DNA of 64,000 nucleotides, from NCBI GenBank assembly GCA_963854835.1, contig OY978527.1:44342040-44406039 (forward strand), in the 5' to 3' direction. Origin of the DNA: Megamerina dolium (Eukaryota > Arthropoda > Insecta > Diptera > Megamerinidae). A program made the position numbers and the translations under genes. Below the pieces are notes generated by a model. That model was not told the origin of the DNA, ran no database searches, and saw only the letters and a program-made list of their open reading frames with translations. Positions 1 to 13,392 of the stretch are shown here, piece after piece. Positions within the stretch are counted from its first letter, which is position 1. Each line of letters starts with the position of its first letter.

Positions 1-989
1 TGGTATATAAATTTCAAAAGATGGGGGAAAAAGAAAGAAAATAAGAGAAACAAGTAAAAAGTGTTAAAATTTGTTAGAACAATGTTTTAGAAATAAATAC
101 TTTAAGTTTGCGACAGTATTAGCCATCTTGTTTTTCATTGGCAATCAATTTCAGAATTTTCTAGAGTTAACAAAAATCCCACCAGAGTTTTTGAAGTTAT
201 AACTTGGGGTCAGGTAGTTTTTGCTTCTACTAGAATAATAGAATTACAGCAAGCTTTTCATACAAGTAAGTTGTGCTCTGCATTTAAATAAGCCTATATA
301 AGAATATACGATCTCAAGGTCAACAAAGAATATTATTTATTACCAACCGTAGACCGAAAAATATTCAAACCTTTTCAGACCGTAAATATATTAAATAGTA
401 TGAGCCATAGCGCAAATCAGGCAGAAGAGATGCTATAAGACCACATACACAGTAATGTGGCTGAAAATCTCGTTAGCCATTAAAGAGACTCATAGAATTC
501 GGATAGAAATGATATTAGTATAATTGTAGGCACTTTTTAGATTTAAGAAATCAATAACTATCAAAGCAGTGATTGGTCATGTGATTTAGAGAGTTCAATC
601 CGCATATATAAACTTATAATGAGCTTGGTAGCAATATCATCTTCCTCAGTGGCATTTGATATAGTTCATTATAAGCAGCGGATTATGTTTATTTCACAGA
701 AAACTTCAAACTGAAAATATTCAGATGATTTGTATATTATTATGTGATCCGAAAATTTGGACTGACATTAACAATAAAGAAGTCATTGAGTGCTTTGGGA
801 TATATTTTACATATGGAGAAGGTACAATCAATATGTTGAGTGAAGGCAATCTTACAAAAAAAAAACAAATAACCGAAGTAATTATTGTCAAAATGATAAT
901 AGAATAATTATTCTGCATTGCAACTTCTGTATGTACTACATGGGCTGAAAAATCCCAAAACAAATTTTTTTAATGAAAATATGCGTTTT
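1..989. other. A+T-rich non-coding DNA
   Basis: No convincing exon is seen on either strand. The short open frames here lack any recognisable domain and have the A+T-driven composition of the background. The right part may include non-coding flank of the decayed mariner copy that follows, but I could not fix its end. Confidence 0.6.
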
Positions 990-1710
990 TTAGGCAATAC
1001 ACTTGGTATAGTGAGTTTCGAACATTTCATTGCCGTTTCTGTGGTACGAAATATGCAAACTTCGAAATACGCATCGGTTTCCACGATGATTTACTCATTC
1101 GAGCTGAATCTTTTTCCTTGCAGGTGTGGGATCAGATAAAAGTCACTGGGAGCCAAGTCTGGAGAATACGGTGGGTGAGTAACCAATTTGAATCTTTATT
1201 AGTCTAATTTGGCCATGGCTTTCAAAGACGTGTGTGTCGGTGCGTTATCACGATGGTATAGAACTTTTTTCTTTGCTATTTGAGGCCATTTTTATTTTAT
1301 TTTTTCATATAGTTTATGCAATAATGCTGCATAATACTCTCCTGTGATGATGATGATGATTATGCCATGTCCCTTCCAAAAAAACATAGACCAAATCCTT
1401 TCTTGCCGAGCATTGGTTCTTTTGGTCATTTTGATCGGCTTTTATGTCTTTTCAGCCACTCTGGAGACTGCCTATTGGACTCAGGTATATGGTAATGGGG
1501 TGACATTTCATCCTCCGTTACAAAATGTCAAATAACGTCTGATCGATTTCTTTTCTACAACGCTAAACCGACGTTTTTGGTAAACGGTCAGCAAATGCTT
1601 TTTGATCTCCAAAACATCGTGCCAAATGTATTCCACCTGTGGGATAACATTTCTGCAACCATCGCAATGATTATTTGATCAAAATGTGATACTTCTGTTT
1701 TTCCATTATT
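990..1710 (-). mobile_element. Decayed mariner (DD34D) transposase remnant
   Basis: Read on the minus strand, one frame gives the mariner signature HRDNAPTHTS (about 1228-1265), then HPPYSPDLAPSDF (about 1136-1175). There are 34 residues between the two catalytic aspartates, the exact DD34D spacing. Upstream in the same direction a stretch resembling TGEYYAALLHKLYEKIK (about 1290-1350) matches the region just before the second aspartate in this family. A helix-turn-helix-like N-terminal part begins near 1700. Two adjacent stop codons lie between the second and third aspartates, and others occur elsewhere, so this is a dead copy. Terminal inverted repeats were not found, so the element ends are open. 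Confidence 0.75.
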
Positions 1711-3204
1711 TTTACTACTGCGAAAGTAGCGTCACTCAAACGACTGTAGCTGGCAATTGAATGGACGAAATGTTATGAAACCTCATACATAAACTAGTGA
1801 CAGATGAGCCTCTCGAAATAAGTCGTGATCATGTTCACCTATTAAAAAATCTCTGGACTTTTCAGCGCATGTAGTATATCTTGATGCGTCACTTTCATGA
1901 GAAGAAATAAAACAGCATTAAATGAATTCATATTCATATTTTTACATACTCGTAATAATAAATATTTGTAATAAATACTCAATTTAATATACTTGTATAA
2001 AGTAAAATGAAAAATTCTATAAATTATAAATTATGAATTTCAAATAATAATAAATAATAATTATTATGTTTTGTGGGAAAAATTGTTATTTATTTCATTG
2101 ACCGGATATTAAACAGTAGGATGCAACAGCAATCAGAAGAAAAAAAGAACGCAGCTAACTAAATATATGCAAAATTAATTAATTGAACACATTGTGTGTG
2201 TGCAAGTGCACATTTCTGATTATAATGACGGACGTCCATACTCGTATACGCGTGAATACATGGACGAAGGCTGTATGCCAGCAAATTTGTAATTAACTTG
2301 TCACATAAATGACAGCATGAAATTTTCATTGAAAAGTATTAACTGCATTGCATATTTGTTAAAGCATTTCTTCATTTATTTTCACATTTGTCTATATAAA
2401 AATTAAATAATTAAATGTTTTAATCAATTAATTTCATTAAATACATATATATATAGTATATAATATGTTTATGTTGTTTGATTTGTGTGATTAATTGCAT
2501 TTAATATATGTACATAGTTTATTATATTAAATTTCTTTATGTGGTATTATTAAATAATTCGCATTATTTTTAATATACTTTGTTTGTATACGAATCAACC
2601 ATAATAATGAAAATATTTGTATTTACATCTGTTTTTCTGCCTTAACTACAAGTATTTGATTCTAAAATCGAACAAACGTATGTATGCATAATATTATACA
2701 TAAATGCATTATTTAAATTCTAAACTTATAAGAGCAGGAAGCGAGACTACATACTTATACTATGTATACCAGACATGCATATATGAATAAAATCGATTGC
2801 GCATAGTAACGTATTACGTATATATTTTCTAGTTCATACAAATCTATACAAGTTTGTACTTGAATATGGAATTTCTCTTTTATACAGACGAGTATATGTA
2901 TATATACACCACAAATATTTTATATACTCGTGCATACTTATGTACGAGTATATGTAAGTATATGTCGATATACATTTACTAAGACAACTCGACATTTGAA
3001 TTTTTGGGTCAAATTGTGCATATAAAAATAGCCTGCATACATGTGAACGTATATGCATAAATTGTATGTAGATGTATATATTATATATAAAGTACTAGTA
3101 GTCAACAGGCTTTTACATACAATAAATAGCTACTTATAGACATACTTATGTACGTACTATCTGTAGGTATAGTATACAATTATGTATATACAATTTTACA
3201 CATT

Positions 3205-3239
3205 CAGTCAGTCAGTCAGTCAGTTGTTGTTGTTGTTGT
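3205..3239. repeat. (CAGT)n followed by (TTG)n microsatellite
   Basis: About five CAGT units run directly into about five TTG units. A compound GTC/ATC tract and a TTC tract follow at about 3268-3325. Confidence 0.9.
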
Positions 3240-4318
3240 AGCGCTATAATGTTTGCTGTTTTAATTTTTCGTCGTCATCGTCGTCATCATCGTCTCTTTT
3301 TCTTCTTCTTCTGCTTCTTCTATTTCTCCTTCTCATTCTGACCCATATACATAAATACGTATTTCACCTGTTTATAAACACATTTGTGGCATTCCCAAGT
3401 TCTATTCGTAATATCATGCACTGTAAGGCATTTACAGCTACATATGGAATTTACCGTATATATGGGCATTTCTTCGATTCTTCATAAAATATGTAGCAGA
3501 AGAAACACTATTACAAATGAAAGTAATGTGATATGAATTTTGTTTATTACTATATTTAAATTAAGAATTAAAATTAATATCCGAATCGGCACCGGCTGAT
3601 ATTTATATGCGAGCCAAAGTGGTCGATGTTATGCCAAATATTATAAAAGAATATATTAGATTGTATAATGCGGAAGCTGTCAAATATCTTTAAATCCAAA
3701 TACACATTTTGAATTTTTTTTTTTTTTTTTTTTTGTCTATAATTGAGATGACTTTTCGTATTCATCCTTGAAGATTATAACAAAATTTCGACCATTTAAA
3801 TATTTTTCAATTTTAGTTGATTTGTTCTTAGAAATGCCCATATGCGACTATAAATTGTATTAAATATTACTATAAAAGGGAGTGTTCAGTACATTTTGCA
3901 ATATTTTATTGTGAGAAAATGAAAGTATTTATTTTGTTTTTAATTTTTTAAAAAGTAGCTATATTTCAAATTGACCTAATTTTGTTTAGAGGCATCAAGA
4001 AGTAAAATTCTAGAAGATAGATTTAAGGACCTATGCACTTTTTTACATTTTTATTAAATTTGGAAATTTGAAGAGAAAAACATATTTAATTCGTGATGAC
4101 TCAATTATTTTCCGATAAAATAACTTGTTATTAAAATTATATTTAACATCATCAAAAAGTAGCTATCTAGTTAATTTGGTACTTTAATTGGCAAGGTGGG
4201 AATGTAGTTTTAAGAAGTTTTTTTTTTGGCTCATGCAGATCCCATTTTCGCAGTATTTAATCAGACCTTACTCGTATATTCACATTTAGTCATACAACTT
4301 CAAGTTTTCAACTTCTTC

Positions 4319-4356
4319 AAGAAGAAGAATAAGAAGAAGAAGAGAAGAAGAAGAAC
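4319..4356. repeat. Interrupted (AAG)n microsatellite
   Basis: Purine-only AAG repeats with two interruptions; all purines are on the plus strand. Confidence 0.85.
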
Positions 4357-5903
4357 TTCACGTTCACTATGTAGCTTGTAAGATCTTTAACATTTACCGA
4401 TGTAATGTTTGTGTACTCTGGAAATGCAGACTGCCAGCTGCAGATTTTACTTTTCAGCCATTATTACAAAAGATTCGCGGCAGTGTAACATGATTTTCTG
4501 TATCATAGTAGAAACTGACATCTTAAATTATTTATAGCGACCTGAATGTCCTAGTATAATTGACAAAATTACTCTTTTCATTTCTATGGTAGTAGATTTT
4601 CATACTCCAATACTCGCTAACACAAACACATACACATATAACCACACACATTGGTCTTTGATGAGCAAACAAACTCATTAAACTTCTGAAAGCAAATACT
4701 AGCTACGTGTAATAAGAAATTGTAAAACTTTATTAACAACACATTAAATATTTATAAGTTCATATATACTTGTTTGAAAAACAAAACAAACAAAAAAAAA
4801 AAATTAATAAAAATGCAGGAAAAGAACATTGAAGTAATAATAAGAGACATTAGAGCAAAATAAATAAATAAAATTTAGAAAGAACTACAATTGAAACCAA
4901 TAGAAACAGAGAAAAAAAAAATAATAATTTTAATAGAAAAATTAATGTAAAACAATATAAGATCATGAATTAACTTTTTGCCATTTTTGTCATGGAATGT
5001 TAACAATGTGCAAAGTAATTTTCAATAAATGCTGCAAGAACTTGCTGCCAGAGTTCAACATCAGTATATTGTAGTTCAAATATAGAGCGAAATACCTCGC
5101 ACTTGTATTTAAATGGTATTTCACTGCTACTGTCACTTGCTTGGTTTTGTACAATATATATTCTGAATTTGATATTCAGAACAATCAGCAGGCAATAGCA
5201 GTGCAAATTTAATACAAATACTAGCTACACAAATACACTACGTAAGGACCTATCTACGTGTATATGTAGTCGATAAGGACATATGGATATAATTGTTTGT
5301 ACGAATGGCATCATAGTATGACAATGTACAATTGATTTGACCTTGACACTTAACATTGCCATTAAACTACATCTACTCGTACTATGTAGTATGTATGTAC
5401 TATAAAAATGAATGGAGAAAACCACATTCTATGTAGAAATCGAAACGCCAAAATTATTCAATATGTAAAATGATATCCAACTGAACATGAATAAGAAGAA
5501 TTAATGAAAGGAGGAAATAACAAAACGAACTATATGCATGTATGTAGGCAATTGGAAATAGTGTTCAATTCGTTTGAATTGGTACATACATACGTATAAG
5601 TACAAATGCATACAAAGAACATTTGCTATCGATGTTATGTTGTAAAAACGTTTAAATGCAAAATGTAAACAATATTGAACTAAATAGTCCAACGTATTCG
5701 CCTATAAAGCACGTGCCCAAGCAACATGTTCGAATAATAGTCTGTTTTTATACACACACACATATGTACTATACTACATACAAGTATACGATGCCGATGA
5801 TCTAATATATGTATATAGTATATACACGTATGATAGCATGTAAACACATTGATATGAATAAGAGTTCAGCATCATCATTATTACCATGATAATCAGTATC
5901 AAA

Positions 5904-5928
5904 AACAACAACAACAACAACAACAACT
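5904..5928. repeat. (CAA)n microsatellite
   Basis: About eight CAA units followed by CTA units. It is one of several CAA/TTG runs in the window (others at about 36181-36200 and 43170-43192). Confidence 0.85.
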
Positions 5929-7692
5929 ACTACAACATTTGGTTATAGTACCTATTTATGTAGTTTTTGTTTTACTCTCTCATTCTTAATTTAAGTTATT
6001 TGTTGTTGTTTCTATATATTTTTTTTTAATTTGGTCAATGAACTTTAAGTGTTGAGTCGTTGGGTTGTTCTTATGTATATTTTTGTTTTGTTTTAAAAAA
6101 AACACAGTAACATTAATAATGAAAAAAAAGGCAAATGATGCCGAGGTTATTGGCGCCATCTACAGTCATTGTATTGTAGAATACCATCACTGAGAGGGTG
6201 TTTCTAGCTTTCGCTATAGCACTTTTTATATGATTAAATTCGCAATTTCTACAGCGAAGAAGAATGAATGTTATTTACATGAGATAAAAACTTCCAACGT
6301 AAGAAAAATGTCGTCGTCGTCAGCAAATGTTAAGCGCTTGATTTATTTAAATGAAAATATTTATCATTGATCATACCATCACCACTAAAAGTCACTTACC
6401 ATCAGCGCCTATACTCGTGGTTATCTAGTCAAAGTTAGGAAAATTGTTCTTGATTTATGACTTCTATGTGCATATATACCACGGTATATTTTACCTTCAA
6501 ATTTGCAAGTATTGTTTTATTTACATTGTATGTGTGTGTGTGTGTTTTTTTTTTGTTTTTTTGCAACCACAAAACCACCAATCATAATTATAATCAAGCG
6601 TAAATATACTCTGCATTTGCAATACATTCGATTTCGTTCAGTTTACAAGGTCGTTTCTGATTTAATTGCTTTTTAGTATTTGTTCATTACGTTGCCAGTT
6701 GTTGTTGTAGCAAATGGTAGCAACAACTACCATTTGTAATTACTTGTTAGTTGCTCCGTAAACATTATGATTCATTAGAACTGCATTGGCATCGATACTT
6801 TGGTAAGTTTGTTAGCTTATAATTTGTATTACCAATAATTACGTGCGAATGCCATTTATTCTTTGTGTTTTACTATTATAATTACTAATTATTAATTAGA
6901 TAGTAATTATGTAGATCCATATACATACAAATAAGATACAAATCCACAAGAATATTAAAGCAAAAATTGACTGAAACTAAAGCAAATGCTATTAATTTTC
7001 TATTTACCCTATATATATTCCATTGTATTTTATGGCTTTATTCATTAACGAGTGAAATCACAATGCGCGTACTGAAATAAGTGAACGGAAAGGAATCATC
7101 AAGTCAAATCGACAACATTGATGTGCATGAAATCTTAATGAAGGACAAGTTATAAGATTCCACCGCCAACGTAATACGATTAATTAAACTTGTAATGCTG
7201 CGTACATAAGTATGAATGTACGAGTATGTAAGAGTACCTACAAAAATATGTGTATTAGAGCGATCACTATCGAGCATTTTGAATATTTTCACATATTTGT
7301 CAGGATATATACATACGCATGCATAAGTTTGTATGGGAGGTAGTCGTAGTTTTTATCCAATTCAGTGGATTTTTGAATATGTATATTAATTAGTAAATAT
7401 AATTGCACATACCGAATCTTAGATTGATAACATAATATTATCTCTTTTAAAGCATGAAAACATACATTCAACTGGATACTTTTGTATGGAAGGTAGGTGT
7501 GATTGTTTACCGATTACGTCAACTTTCAATTATCATCATGTGGTAATCAGATTATCTCTCTATAGAAAGTTTTAATTTGGTAGTTTGGTAAATACATTCA
7601 ACAACTTATTTTTATATGGGAGGAAAGCGTGGATTTCATACGATTAGTACCATTTGCAAATAATTAAATATATATTATAAATTAATATATAT

Positions 7693-7735
7693 TCTTACTG
7701 CCGGAAGAATTGCCGATTGCTTACCGACAGTATGT
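7693..7735 (-). repeat. Fragment of the tRNA-headed SINE-like family
   Basis: About 40 bases match the middle of the SINE-like repeat seen in full at 30062 and 23603, around the stretch TTACTGCCGGAAGAATTG. Only the central segment is present; the tRNA-like head and the tail are missing. Confidence 0.65.
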
Positions 7736-9234
7736 TATATTTGAATTTTTGTAGGTAAAGTGTGAAAAAATACACTCAACAACATACATTCATATGGAAA
7801 GTGAGTGCAGTTTTCATGAGACTTCACCCATTAGCGATGTTATACGGAAGTTATCAAGTGATCTGACAAACAGAGAGACATACATCGACTACATCGACTC
7901 AGATTGTGATTTCATTCAAAAATATATATTTTTCAACATCTGTTACCCTTCCTTATGGGTGTTACAAACAGAAGAACGAACTCAATGCAGCCTTGACTCA
8001 ATATAGCCCCGATTTCGATATAGCCAATTTAAAAAATATAAAACAGTTTTATATTCAAGGAGACTTTTCCATTTTTACACTTTTTCAGCAATTTTTTCTA
8101 TAACTTTTCTCTGTGGCTAAATCTCCTAGGTGTACCAATAATAATTAAGTAAAAATAATTTTAAATGGCTTCTCTTGAAAGGACGTGTGTGAATTATTGT
8201 CGATACTTGTTTGCAATAACATTTGGACTATTTTTCATTTATTCGAAATTTTTCAAAGTAAAGACGAATAAATAAATAAGCCGTTATTCTTAAATAAGAA
8301 AAACTAAAAACAAATACCTGTTTGTAGTCACCTTTAAAAGCGAAATCATACAAAATTCTCTATAGAGCTGAGGAACACTCTAATGTACATTTGTATGGTA
8401 CATGAGAGACAAGCAAGTTTCATGGTCTCAAATTGCATGCACATACGAGTACATATCGAAATACATATGTATGTACTATATATATATATATATGTTACAT
8501 ATATATTTATATGTACGAGTACATAATCACATCATTAAAAGTTTTCATTCGAGAAAAATCGATAAATTTACAAATGAATGAAGTATTAATTTTGATATGT
8601 TAGTAATGTAAGGTACAAAATAATAATGTCGAACAGACTTAAAATCCCAAAGGATATGCTTTCATAACATTTTTATTTCATTTCTATTGAACCTAATAAC
8701 ATATATTAATGTATCTATAAAAAAAATGAATAAAGCTTTAATATTTTTCTTACAAAAAGAATATTTAATTAATGCTCTAGCAACAGTGTATACATATAGT
8801 TCGTTGTCAATTTACTGTGTAAACATATATTGATCTTTATGTCACATGCCTACTGTGTTTGTTTAATAATGTTTTTTTTTTAATTTTTTAATTTTTTTTT
8901 TTTGTTTTTGTTTTTGACAATTCAACTTGTCTACAAAATGAATTTAGATCAGCTTGTCTTTTTGTTATTTCTTCTATCCAAAAATAAATTATGCTTAGGT
9001 GTACAAAAAGTGTGTGAAAATAGATGTACTTGTTTTTGTATTCATTATTTTCTTATAAGTACTCGTAAATATGGACCTGTTAAAGCAATAATGACCATGG
9101 CACACTCGTTTTAAACTTGTAGCCATTGAAATATGGATTAAATTACCAAGTGACAGACATAGAGCCAAACGAATGAATATACATTTTTAAATTGACTCCC
9201 TTTAATCAAAAATATATAATGTGATACTTTTCTA

Positions 9235-9275
9235 TATATCTAGCGACTCCTTCAAGTGGTTGCAAACATTTGACA
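9235..9275. repeat. Short copy of a dispersed-repeat tail
   Basis: The segment around TTCAAGTGGTTGCAAACA is nearly the same as one at about 47578-47600, at the end of the larger dispersed repeat. A looser relative with the core GGGTGTTACAAAC lies near 7957. The shared segment is short, so its boundary is approximate. Confidence 0.5.
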
Positions 9276-10556
9276 CTTGTGATATACACATGTGTAGGAG
9301 GTGTACATTCGTATATATGCTACATATTTATGCATTGATAATATTGACGTATCTAAATGTGGCACATGTGACATCAACAGGTAGCAATGAATGCAAGAAA
9401 TCTAAACTTGCAAGATATTATTTATGTTTATATGTATAGATATTCATGTATATACACCTACGAGTGTATAGTGAAAGTACATGAAGAAAAAAATTAATAA
9501 ATCGTGTAATATTAAGATTATTCTATAATTTAACATGAGACGATTTTATTTGTAAAAGTAATATATTTTTCACAAATTAATATTAACAATACTATATAGG
9601 AACATCATTCATTTGGCAATCATGTCAGAGATCAAAAAACTATTGCTACTTGTGAAATAGACATTTCACTTTCTAATCTCATCAATCCTTGATTATTACG
9701 TCGACAACATCATAGAGTCAAGTTTTCTTAAAATTAGATTTCCCATTACTCGATGCACACAGACATGCTGATATATTTATATATCTGCATTCGAGTAAAA
9801 AAAAAACATGTTATTCTTTCATTCTTTTTTTTTTTTGTTTTTTCTTTGAATAATGTCAAATATGAATATACATATAATTTTCTTTGACCTTTTTTGCTTA
9901 GACATACACTATACACATTTTTTACTTCTTTCTCTCATATCTTTGTACATTTGCTTTTGCGTCTATTTGAATAAAATTGATATGAAACTAATGTCACGCA
10001 TGAATATTCTTCTATTCTAAGAAATGAAAAAAAAAAATGCTACATTTGGGACAAAATAAAATATCAAATTTAATAATGGCATATAGATATTGACCTATAA
10101 AAGTTAAGTAAAATATTAAAAGGGTCATTATATTTGATAAAGTAAGCGTATATGTACATATTGATACATATATGTATTTAAAACAAAGATAGAAAAAGCC
10201 AAACATATTTATTCAAACTTATATGCGGGCAATAACCTAATACAAACTGAATTTATCATTAAGTCATTATTTCATTTATTTAGAACGAACAATGCTTATC
10301 ACAGCATTTTTACACGATATACGCATGCATTTGATTAATGAACGAACGCTCAAAGGGCTGAATAAGCAACTAAATGTTCATTATGACATTCTAAAGGATG
10401 AACACAAGCATTTGTCCTCTGTTATCATTTCATCTAACCAGCATAGTCGCACATAATAAAATATGTAAAGCAAAAAAAAAAAAAAACAAAGGATGATAAC
10501 TAAGGAAAATTGAGAAAAAAAAAGAAAATTATCAAATAGTTATCAAAAGCACTCAC

Positions 10557-10565
10557 CTCGGTCAT
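10557..10565 (-). other. Candidate minus-strand first coding exon (ATG ACC GAG | GTGAGT)
   Basis: On the minus strand an A-rich leader runs into ATG ACC GAG, followed at once by a consensus splice donor GTGAGT (10551-10556). This would encode Met-Thr-Glu at phase 0, with the remaining exons to the left, possibly beyond the window. The Kozak-like context (four A before ATG) is usual for flies. No matching acceptor or downstream exon was identified, so chance remains a real explanation. Confidence 0.25.
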
Positions 10566-11912
10566 TTTTCGTTTTTTCTTCATTTATTTTGGTATTGCGA
10601 AAATATTTACAAAATCCAATTATCGCATGGAACGGATAAATGAAAGTGAAACGTTTTCTCTCACACAAACTTGCTATTGTTTTCATCCATATATAATAGT
10701 ATGTGTATGTATTGTATATATAATTTTCGCATCCACACGTCGTATGATGAACTTCAATTTCCTTGTTTATTATTTATTCCGTTTATTGTGAGTATTTGGT
10801 AGTGATTATATTGTTGATGCTGATATCAAAATGATAACACACATTCACGGTATCACTAACTTTTCGCATTGCATCAAAGGAAATGAGATTTCTCTCGGTT
10901 CGGAATACATTGAATACATTGACACTATTGATGATATTAACAACGATAATAATCTCTGCTACTGCTGTGTTGAATAGGACCTACTCACGATCTATATGTA
11001 TAGTATACATGTGTGTTATGAGTACACGCGCATCTGCTATATTCCAAATAGTTCGCCGTGAATAGAAAACCTTTTGTAAATGTAACATTTTCGATTGTGA
11101 CTACACGCCGCTATATCCGCCCAGTGAGCTATTGCAAATTTCGAGTTGTCAACATTTCAACTGTAATGAAAAGAAATGACGTATAGGTTCAATAGAAATG
11201 TAATATCATTCTTGAATTTTAACCTTAACTTACTTATGTGTATATATATATGCATATAAAATATCTAAAACGTTTCGTAATTATTGTACAATTATTCTTT
11301 TGAAATATTCTTACAAGTTCAACGCAATCTTATTGACAACAGCCTAAGGGCGTATGTGTGTATGTATGAGGAAAATCCACGGATTATGCGGAAAAGTTAT
11401 GGCGCATCAATTTATATCAAAGCCTTATAATTGTGAAAAGGCACGAACTGTGATGTTGACATTTTGTAATGTTCGCCCTTGGTCGCCCACACCACCCACC
11501 ATGAAACAACAATTTAATAACGTTTGTATTGAGTATTCTCTTGTAAATTGTATGAAAATTATAATTTATATTTGTTTTACCTATAGACTGAAAGTAAATT
11601 AATGCTAAACCAAGTATTTACATAATTAAATACCTATTGATTTGATATTGACTTTGCAGTTGACAAATTTTCACTCTAATTGCCTATATTAAATGAATTA
11701 AGAGCTTGCTGCTTGAACAAATTTGACATACATACCTTAAAATATAAATAAATTTATTGGTACCGTGTAATTTTACGACAATTTTGCTAAATAGGCAGAA
11801 ACTTTGATATTATGACAGTTAATTTGATATGTCATACCGGCTTTTTATTAGCATTTGCAAATGGTGGAAATTTCTCTTTGCCCAATTTGCGGCGTACCAC
11901 AACTGAGACTGT

Positions 11913-11913
11913 T

Positions 11914-11971
<58 letters not shown>
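11913..11971. repeat. (AAT)n microsatellite
   Basis: About 19 nearly perfect trinucleotide units. Confidence 0.95.
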
Positions 11972-12359
11972 TACGGCATAATTGATCCATACTTTTAAAA
12001 AAAAAAAAATGAATATCAAGCTGTCACTGTCAACTGTCACTGCTCGACAATTTTTTGAAAAATTTTTAAATACGGCAGAACGCTGCCATAACCATATTGG
12101 AGCTATATACTAGCCTGAAAGATCATATGATTTGAAGCGTTTGTACCCTACTTTTTATTAGGGACTATTTGAAGTCTTTGGTCTACGGGGAATTGCACAT
12201 ATTTTAATTCATGTGTTGGTTTTAAGGTCTTTGATTGTCTCTACATTAATTATTCGATTTTTTATTATTATTAAGGCTATGAAGTACCGCGACCTGAAGA
12301 TCTTTTGTGCAGCCTTATTCCCTAACTAGCAGGTCTCTAGACTATTTATAAATCTTGTC

Positions 12360-13085
12360 ACTGCTGTGTAATTGATTTAACTAGGTCCCTGGGAACTATG
12401 AATCCGTTGCCTATGTAGTTTAGTCTGCGTCTAGCCACAGCTTGGCAATTGCAGAGAACGTTTTCTGGTGTTTCCTGCTCTTCAAGACAGAGTCGGCAAA
12501 GATAGTTGTTAACCACACCCATTTTCATTATGTGATAATTACATTTACAATGACCTGTTAATAGTTCAGTGTAGAGTTTGATGTCTTTTCTGCTGAGGTT
12601 CAAGATAGCAACTACCTTAATGTGTTCAGGGTCAATGAATCTTTTCGACTTCCGCATGCCTGTTTGGGCTATCCAGTAATCGATTAGACTACTTTTTTCC
12701 TCTTCACATATTAAGTTATTCATGAAGGGCATATGAAAGGAGTGTCTGCGCCCTTTTTGGCCAGTGAATATGCCATTTCATTTCCTGCTGCCCCTCGTGT
12801 CCCGGTACACATATTAGAGTCACAGAGTTCCTCTTTGCTAAGGTATTGAGAAGTTCGAAGCATTCCCAGACCAACTTACGTTGGAACGAGAAATTCATTA
12901 GTGATTTTAGAGCTGCTTGACTGTCTGAAAGAATGTATATGTTGGTTTCTCAAGTGCCCCTACGTAGACATTCTCTGACAGATAGCTCTAAGGCGTGGAC
13001 CTCCGCCTGAAAAATGGAAGCTATTTTTCCCATTGCAATTGCCTTCCGGAAATTTGCCACTACAATTTCCTTATTAGATTTACTT
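12360..13085 (-). mobile_element. 5'-truncated non-LTR retrotransposon: RNase H domain and Cys-rich tail
   Basis: On the minus strand the pieces appear in the order expected for the end of ORF2 of an RNase H-bearing non-LTR element. First is IFQAEVHALEL (first catalytic Glu). Next is ILSDSQAALKSL (catalytic Asp), then VTLICVPGHEG (usually WVPGHxG). After these comes a tail with ELLTGHCKCNYH and a zinc-knuckle-like CRLCLEEQETPENVLCNC. The tail frame is open for about 124 codons (12358-12732). A stop interrupts the frame between the Glu and Asp motifs, and the GNExAD motif is lost, so it is inactive. No reverse transcriptase lies upstream, as expected for 5' truncation. Clade (Jockey, I or LOA type) was not resolved. 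Confidence 0.85.
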
Positions 13086-13392
13086 TCCATGCAGTCCTAA
13101 AAGACGTGGATCTAGTGTTAGATCACTAGATTTCGATGGCCAAGTGATATCTCATTTTTTTTATTATAATTGATAATTGCTTCATAAGTTGTATGCTATG
13201 TTGCGCTTTCTTAGTGAAAATAAAGACCGAATGCCACATCTCTTTAAGTTCAATCTGTGAAAATGTCTTTATCATTGAATTGTAACGTTCCCTAAACACG
13301 GCTACTGCTTCTTCATTATGATTTTCAAAGAAGTACAATCTAAAATTTATTTGTCTCCAAAGATAACCACAAAAAGTAACCTTTGGCTGCAT
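13086..13392 (-). mobile_element. Decayed DD41D-type mariner-like transposase fragment
   Basis: The minus-strand frame beginning QPKVTFCGYLW, with YFFEN, AVFRERYNSMI and a degraded FQQDGA region, matches the middle of the transposase at 47870-48947. Past the stop it continues as DITWPSKSSDLTLD, the counterpart of DIKWPPRSCDLTPLD there. Both ends are lost. The left end meets the RNase H element at about 13085, so that element may have inserted into this one. Confidence 0.65.

Larger units (their letters stand above)
1711..7692. other. Non-coding DNA rich in simple repeats
   Basis: No exon is supported. The stretch holds poly-T and poly-A tracts, TA/TG-rich runs, many ACATA/TATGT strings and repeated TACGAGTA-type motifs. 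A short G+C-richer island at about 6136-6190 and a donor-like CTGATG/GTAAGT on the minus strand near 6404 were looked at and not accepted as exons. Confidence 0.55.
7736..12339. other. A+T-rich non-coding DNA
   Basis: No complete gene is supported. It contains a short copy of a dispersed-repeat tail at about 9235-9275, a possible minus-strand first exon at 10557, and a slightly G+C-richer patch at about 11060-11180 that could be promoter sequence for that exon. A 60-codon plus-strand frame at 10883-11065 has a hydrophobic start but no other support. Confidence 0.5.

Noticed and set aside
6400..6430. Possible 25-base micro-exon with acceptor GACTAG and donor GTAAGT on the minus strand
   Set aside because: Too short to judge; no neighbouring exon and one frame holds a stop.
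10883..11065. Small secreted peptide gene with a hydrophobic start
   Set aside because: A single 60-codon frame with no splice or homology support; it lies antisense to the candidate promoter region of the 10.56-kb exon.
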